From Ruegeria sp. HKCCD8929 (lineage in GTDB: Bacteria > Pseudomonadota > Alphaproteobacteria > Rhodobacterales > Rhodobacteraceae), in contig NZ_WPZY01000005.1 of the NCBI RefSeq assembly GCF_013031405.1, forward strand, positions 186,001 through 250,000: DNA of 64,000 nt, read 5' to 3'. Shown here in pieces: positions 60,703 to 64,000 of the stretch. A model generated the notes under the pieces. The model saw nothing but the letters and a program-made list of their open reading frames with translations. It made no database searches and had not been told where the DNA came from. Numbering within the stretch: position 1 is the stretch's first letter; every line of letters begins with the position of its first letter. Position numbers and translations under genes: made by a program.

Positions 60703-61092
60703 CTAATCCGGACTTGATGTCGGCGCTTTCATTCCGATGTATTCTACTTCGCCAACTTCTTCAAACCGAGCCACCCATTGAGAGGCCAACTGCTCGGAAA
60801 TTCCCAAGTTTTTTGACACCTTCTTTGTGAATGAGTACTCGGTGCGATTGGGTGACATTCGCGAGAGCATTGTTAGATGCCGAAGCCGCGCCTGCTCGAA
60901 CCCATTGAAAAAAGCCCCAAATTCTTCGACCTGCATGCCCAAATGATAACGCAATGCCTTGCGAATAAACATCTCTTCAAATCCGTTTAGCTCAAGCCGC
61001 GCGCAGTACTCGGTCGCGCGCTCTCCTGCGTGTGGTGGCAACTCTTTGTAATCTGGAAGTTTCATAGCGCGTTCTTTGTTTGAGTAATTCAT
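60703..61092 (-). CDS. Hypothetical protein, possibly HTH-containing (accessory)
   Basis: 129 residues if started at ATG 61092; ATG 61065 (MKLPDYKELP) is the other good choice. All-helical by eye, with MSRMSPNRTEYSFTKKVSKN followed by LGISEQLASQWVARFEEVGE, which looks like a winged HTH or a DNA-binding helix pair. Lower GC than the flanks and no recognised family, so perhaps recently gained. Confidence 0.65.
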   Translation of the reverse strand: MNYSNKERAMKLPDYKELPPHAGERATEYCARLELNGFEEMFIRKALRYHLGMQVEEFGAFFNGFEQARLRHLTMLSRMSPNRTEYSFTKKVSKNLGISEQLASQWVARFEEVGEVEYIGMKAPTSSPD

Positions 61093-61236
61093 GCCAAAAC
61101 GTTTGAATAGTATTTTGCAAACGTCAACGGCGGCCCTGTCCGCGCTGCCGCCATTGGGTCGAAATTGCCTGAGCTGCTTCACTGATTTGATTCAGAAAAC
61201 CCGTATTTCGAGTCAAAGCTCAGCGATGTTCCACAC

Positions 61237-61719
61237 TCAGAGGTCTTTGGGCGTCAGCAGGAGTGCCTTGCCGAAACCGCCATTGAGCAGGCCGTCGATG
61301 ACCATGAAAGTCACAAAGCGGAAATCGGCGAAATCCGCGTAGAGTTTCGCCTTGGGGCGCAGGCTCAGGTAGTGGTCGCGCAGGGTCAGGTGTTCGGCTG
61401 TGGGGCGTTCGATAAGGCGGGCGGTGCAGTGCAGCGTCAGGCGCGGGTGGGTGAGCGGGTCGCCCTTGGGGCCGGGCTCACCGATCAGCAGGGCGCAGGC
61501 CGGATTGGTGGTGAGGGCCTGGGTGTGCGGGGCAAGGTCCGAGATCAGCGAGACGGGGCGGCCTTGTGCATCCGTGGCCAGCGCGATGCGGGTGACCGAG
61601 GGCAGCGTGGTGCCCGGGCGCAGCACGGCCAGCGCGGCGTGCGTGGCATCCCTCACCAACTCGCGGGCGAGGGAGCGGGCGGCGTCATCGGCGGGCTGGA
61701 ACGGGTCGGGTTTTGCCAT
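61237..61719 (-). CDS. FMN-binding protein of the pyridoxamine-5'-phosphate-oxidase fold (HugZ-like)
   Basis: 160 residues, split-barrel fold: THAALAVLRPGTTLPSVTRI (about residues 26-45), ALATDAQGRPVSLISDLAPH, then NPACALLIGEPGPKGDP and the C-terminal DFRFVTFMVIDGLLNGGFGK. HugZ/YhbP-type proteins bind FMN or heme. The C-terminal DUF2470 domain of full-length HugZ is missing. Function unknown. Confidence 0.85.
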   Translation of the reverse strand: MAKPDPFQPADDAARSLARELVRDATHAALAVLRPGTTLPSVTRIALATDAQGRPVSLISDLAPHTQALTTNPACALLIGEPGPKGDPLTHPRLTLHCTARLIERPTAEHLTLRDHYLSLRPKAKLYADFADFRFVTFMVIDGLLNGGFGKALLLTPKDL

Positions 61720-61774
61720 GGCCCCGTTTTGGCATGGGCGTCCCGGTTCCTCCAGCCGAATGTGCCGTTCCGGA

Positions 61775-62113
61775 TCAGGCGATGCGGACCATCAGCATCA
61801 TGGCCAGCAGGGCACAGACGATGCCCAATGCCTCGCGCGCGTGGAGCTTTTCGTCGAAGAACCAGACTCCGAGCCCGCAGAGCGCCAGCAGCGAGAACAT
61901 CGAAAACGCCACCCCCGCCTGCGCTAGCGTTGCGTGGCGCATACAGACCAGCCAGAGAAAGGCCGATGCGGCATAGATGAGGCTGCCTCCGACCATGTGG
62001 CGGGAGGTCAGCGGCAGATCGCCATCGGCTGCAATTTTGATGAGGTAGTCGCCGCCGAGAACGAAGAGAGCCGTCAGCATGGCGAGACCGTAACCGAGAA
62101 AAAGATGAAGCAT
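61775..62113 (-). CDS. Small EamA/SMR-like membrane transporter
   Basis: 112 residues with four hydrophobic helices (about 3-24, 40-58, 64-84, 93-110), matching half of a drug/metabolite transporter (EamA). The stretch ATLAQAGVAFSMFSLLALCGLG and FFDEKLHAREALGIVCALLA is typical of the second half of an EamA repeat. Probably functions as a dimer. Substrate unknown. Confidence 0.8.
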   Translation of the reverse strand: MLHLFLGYGLAMLTALFVLGGDYLIKIAADGDLPLTSRHMVGGSLIYAASAFLWLVCMRHATLAQAGVAFSMFSLLALCGLGVWFFDEKLHAREALGIVCALLAMMLMVRIA

Positions 62114-62308
62114 GAACGCGCTCCGGTTAATCGTAAATCATTGAAATATATGGCCCGAATTGGGTGGGCCGGCGAAAATAATGGCCCATTATCCAGGCTT
62201 TGGGGGCGATGTGTCAAATTCGGGCGCCGTCGGGGGTGGGTTTTGGGGCGCATTCTGATGGTCGCGGGCGGTCATGGCTTCGCCACAATGGCCCCCTAGG
62301 TTGCGCCA

Positions 62309-62749
62309 ATGAGCGACCAGAACGCATCCAGCGACGCGAAGAGTCCAAACCGCCGTGTCTCACGGCGGCAGCGTCGTGCCGAGGCCTTGCGGGCGCGGGC
62401 TCTGTCGCCTGCGCGGATCATCCTGTCCGTGCTGGTGGGGTTCCCGCTGATGACCGCCAGTGTCGCGCTGGGCGTCTATCTGCGCACCAGCCCCTATGAG
62501 CCCGCAGAGGCGGTGCTGCATCTGATTGCGCGCGCCGGGTGCGATGCGGCGGAGTCGGTCGGGATGGCCCCGGCCTATCGGGGATGGCCGGGATATCACG
62601 CGCGCAACGATGTGGACGGGGACGGGGTGGCGTGCGAGCCGCAGCGGCAGGCCGAGCAGGTGGCTGCGCAGCCGCAGGATACGAGCCCGGCACAAGCGCC
62701 TGAACCACGGCAGCGGACCGTTGGCGGGGCAAAGTTCGTTCGCCCGTAG
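62309..62749 (+). CDS. Excalibur calcium-binding-domain membrane protein
   Basis: 146 residues: a basic, cytoplasmic N-terminus (RRVSRRQRRAEALRAR), one membrane helix (about 35-55) and an Excalibur motif ending NDVDGDGVACEP (about residues 108-119), preceded by the paired Cys in IARAGCDAAES. A Gln/Pro-rich tail follows. Such domains bind calcium near the cell surface. The last 154 bases overlap the end of the convergent GNAT gene. Confidence 0.85.
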   Translation: MSDQNASSDAKSPNRRVSRRQRRAEALRARALSPARIILSVLVGFPLMTASVALGVYLRTSPYEPAEAVLHLIARAGCDAAESVGMAPAYRGWPGYHARNDVDGDGVACEPQRQAEQVAAQPQDTSPAQAPEPRQRTVGGAKFVRP

Positions 62750-63219
62750 GATGGTGTCAGCTCCAGCCGCATGAAGGCGCTGTTGGGGTCGGGTTCGTAT
62801 CCGTGGATCGGGCCGCAATAGCTGTATCCCAGTGCCTCATAGAGTTTGCGGGCCGCGTCATAGTCGGGCAGATGATCGGCTCCGGTTTCCAACACCAGGG
62901 CCGAGATACCCTCGGCGCGCGCCTGATCGGCCAGGTACTGCATCATCCGCCGCGCCAGCCCGCGTCCGCGCGCGGCGGACACGATATGCACCGACTTCAC
63001 CTCTGCCGTGCCGTCCGGTAGCGCCTTGAGCGCGCCGCAGCCCAGAGGGGTGGCATCGTCATAGAGCGCCCAGAACCGGATGCCGGGTTCGCGCAGGGCG
63101 GCGATGTCCATCGTGTGATTGCTTTCGTCCGGCCCGGCCTGCTGGCTGTGGGCCAGATGCGCGGTCAGGATCGGGCGGAGATCGTCTGCACCCGGATCGG
63201 TCTCGCGTATCTCGATCAT
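62596..63219 (-). CDS. GNAT-family N-acetyltransferase with run-on C-terminus
   Basis: 208 residues from ATG 63219 (MIEIRETDPG). The GNAT fold with acetyl-CoA loop SAARGRGLARRMMQYL (about residues 82-97) and GADHLPDYDAARKLYEALGY is complete by FMRLEL (about residue 155). The following ~53 residues (Cys-, Ser- and Arg-rich) are antisense to the Excalibur gene and look like read-through after loss of the normal stop. Substrate unknown. Confidence 0.85.
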   Translation of the reverse strand: MIEIRETDPGADDLRPILTAHLAHSQQAGPDESNHTMDIAALREPGIRFWALYDDATPLGCGALKALPDGTAEVKSVHIVSAARGRGLARRMMQYLADQARAEGISALVLETGADHLPDYDAARKLYEALGYSYCGPIHGYEPDPNSAFMRLELTPSYGRTNFAPPTVRCRGSGACAGLVSCGCAATCSACRCGSHATPSPSTSLRA

Positions 63220-63232
63220 GCGAGGGGGCCGT

Positions 63233-63544
63233 TCAGTGGGTCCAGGGGCCACGCCGGTCGGTGGCGAAGTTTTCGCCATAGCCACGCGGGCGCAGGTTGG
63301 GTTTGCGCTTGTGCGGCTCGCACACCTCGGCCTCGATCCCGTGCGCTTGCGCGTAATCCAGCGCCTCTTCCTTGGTGTCGAATTTCAGGCGCACCTGGGT
63401 CTGGGTGTCGGAGGAAGAGGTCCAGCCCATCAGCGGATCGACCTCGCGCGTCGAGGCGGGGGCATAATCCAGCACCCATTTGCGGGTCTTGGCCATCCCC
63501 GAGGTCATCGCATTCCTGGCAGGCTGGTAAATCCGTGCGCGCAT
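63233..63544 (-). CDS. NDUFS4-like ETC complex I subunit
   Basis: 103 residues of the ETC_C1_NDUFS4 family: [20 protein letters not shown], then [20 protein letters not shown] and [35 protein letters not shown]. It is a supernumerary subunit of alphaproteobacterial (and mitochondrial) complex I, bound at the peripheral arm. Its presence here away from the nuo genes is normal. It may serve the standard complex I encoded elsewhere rather than the variant in this window. Confidence 0.92.
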   Translation of the reverse strand: MRARIYQPARNAMTSGMAKTRKWVLDYAPASTREVDPLMGWTSSSDTQTQVRLKFDTKEEALDYAQAHGIEAEVCEPHKRKPNLRPRGYGENFATDRRGPWTH

Positions 63545-63723
63545 GTCGCCTCTCCGTACTCACTTGGCTGGGCTCGTTTATGCGTCAGAGCGGGGGCGGG
63601 GACAAGATCGCAATTGTCACGGGTCGGCAAACTGTCCGCCACTGGCTGGCGGGCCTCTCTGATGTCAGAAACTGTCATGAGGGGCTTTTATGTTTCAAGG
63701 TGACCCAAGATGAGGACAGCAAG

Positions 63724-64000
63724 ATGATTCACCACGAAAGAAGCCGCGACATCGATGCCCGGCCAGAGGCCGTGTGGGCCGTTCTAAGCCGGTTCATGCA
63801 TATCGACGAATTTGCGCCTCAGGTAAAATCCGTGGACACCTTGACCAATGGCGAGGACGGTATCGGATCGAAGCGGCGTTGCCATTTCGAGAATGACACC
63901 TCTCTGGTTGAAGAAGTCACCAACTGGCAGGTCAACCGGGGCTACAGTGTTGAGCTGTCCGATATGGCAGCGATGCCTTTGCACGAAGCCCACGCGGCGA
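63724..64000 (+). CDS. SRPBCC (START-like) family protein, N-terminal part (cut by window edge)
   Basis: ATG 63724 opens a frame to the right edge, ~92 residues visible: MIHHERSRDIDARPEAVWAV, FAPQVKSVDT, GSKRRCHFENDTSLVEEV. This is the polyketide-cyclase/dehydrase (SRPBCC) pattern of small hydrophobic-ligand proteins. The end of the gene is outside the window, so function cannot be narrowed. Confidence 0.8.
   Translation, partial: MIHHERSRDIDARPEAVWAVLSRFMHIDEFAPQVKSVDTLTNGEDGIGSKRRCHFENDTSLVEEVTNWQVNRGYSVELSDMAAMPLHEAHAA

Noticed and set aside
62747..62757. CGTAGGATGG as another copy of the RAYT-linked REP
   Set aside because: Only the tail half matches; the GGGGT/ACCCC stem is missing, so it is likely chance.
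1..64000. tRNA, rRNA, CRISPR arrays, complete insertion sequences or prophage
   Set aside because: Intergenic gaps were read by eye on both strands; no cloverleaf, repeat-spacer array, IS ends or phage structural genes were seen.

Overview
This window is high-GC DNA with a compact, operon-rich layout. It suggests an alphaproteobacterium of the Rhodobacteraceae (Roseobacter-like). That placement is inference from gene content: class I lysyl-tRNA synthetase, an NDUFS4-type complex I protein, a tripartite tricarboxylate (TctABC) transporter, several Tat-type signal peptides, ChrR-type cupin regulation and an extra rpoN. No rRNA, tRNA or CRISPR array was seen.

Region by region. 1-5.4 kb: housekeeping and envelope genes (YbbA/YbbP-like ABC exporter cut by the window edge, SGNH esterase, SRAP protein lacking its catalytic Cys, L,D-transpeptidase, cold-shock protein, DUF1353 lipoprotein). 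5.4-6.9 kb: a REP-associated transposase with REP palindromes, one inside its own coding sequence, and an AT-rich orphan. 6.9-15.3 kb: ettA, a DUF900 hydrolase, then a scar in which 5' fragments of a MOSC gene and of ettA flank an HNH endonuclease gene, followed by intact MOSC, an M15-like protein, nadD, dacB and a TerB-like gene.

15.7-31.9 kb: a complete 14-subunit complex I set in two converging operons, nuoJK-(antiporter-like)-(84 aa)-(antiporter-like)-nuoM-nuoN-nuoH-nuoI-CBS on + and nuoABCDEFG on -. It has four antiporter-like subunits instead of three, and no subunit with the usual long NuoL form.

32.2-39.7 kb: an acetoin-dehydrogenase-like operon (acoX-A-B-C, then acoR) on the minus strand, with a textbook -24/-12 sigma-54 promoter upstream of acoX and a divergent rpoN paralogue. 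The AcoR-type activator ends right after its AAA+ domain, without a DNA-binding HTH, and has a changed GAFTGA loop. I consider this self-contained sigma-54 module the most interesting system here.

39.7-53.6 kb: catabolic and stress genes: intradiol dioxygenase, beta-lactamase-fold hydrolase, an ECF sigma factor with an anti-sigma that seems to fuse an RskA-like N-terminus to a ChrR-like cupin, and a Rieske oxygenase/reductase operon. That operon is controlled by a TetR gene and a roughly 100-bp palindromic operator region. A tctC-B-A-lyase operon with a divergent LysR gene follows.

53.7-64 kb: lysK, DUF4864, a pectate-lyase-fold protein with a leader that could mask its ribosome binding site, and a series of small conserved genes (ABM, Usp, YbaK, FMN-binding, EamA-like, Excalibur, GNAT, NDUFS4-like). 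A START-like gene is cut by the right edge.
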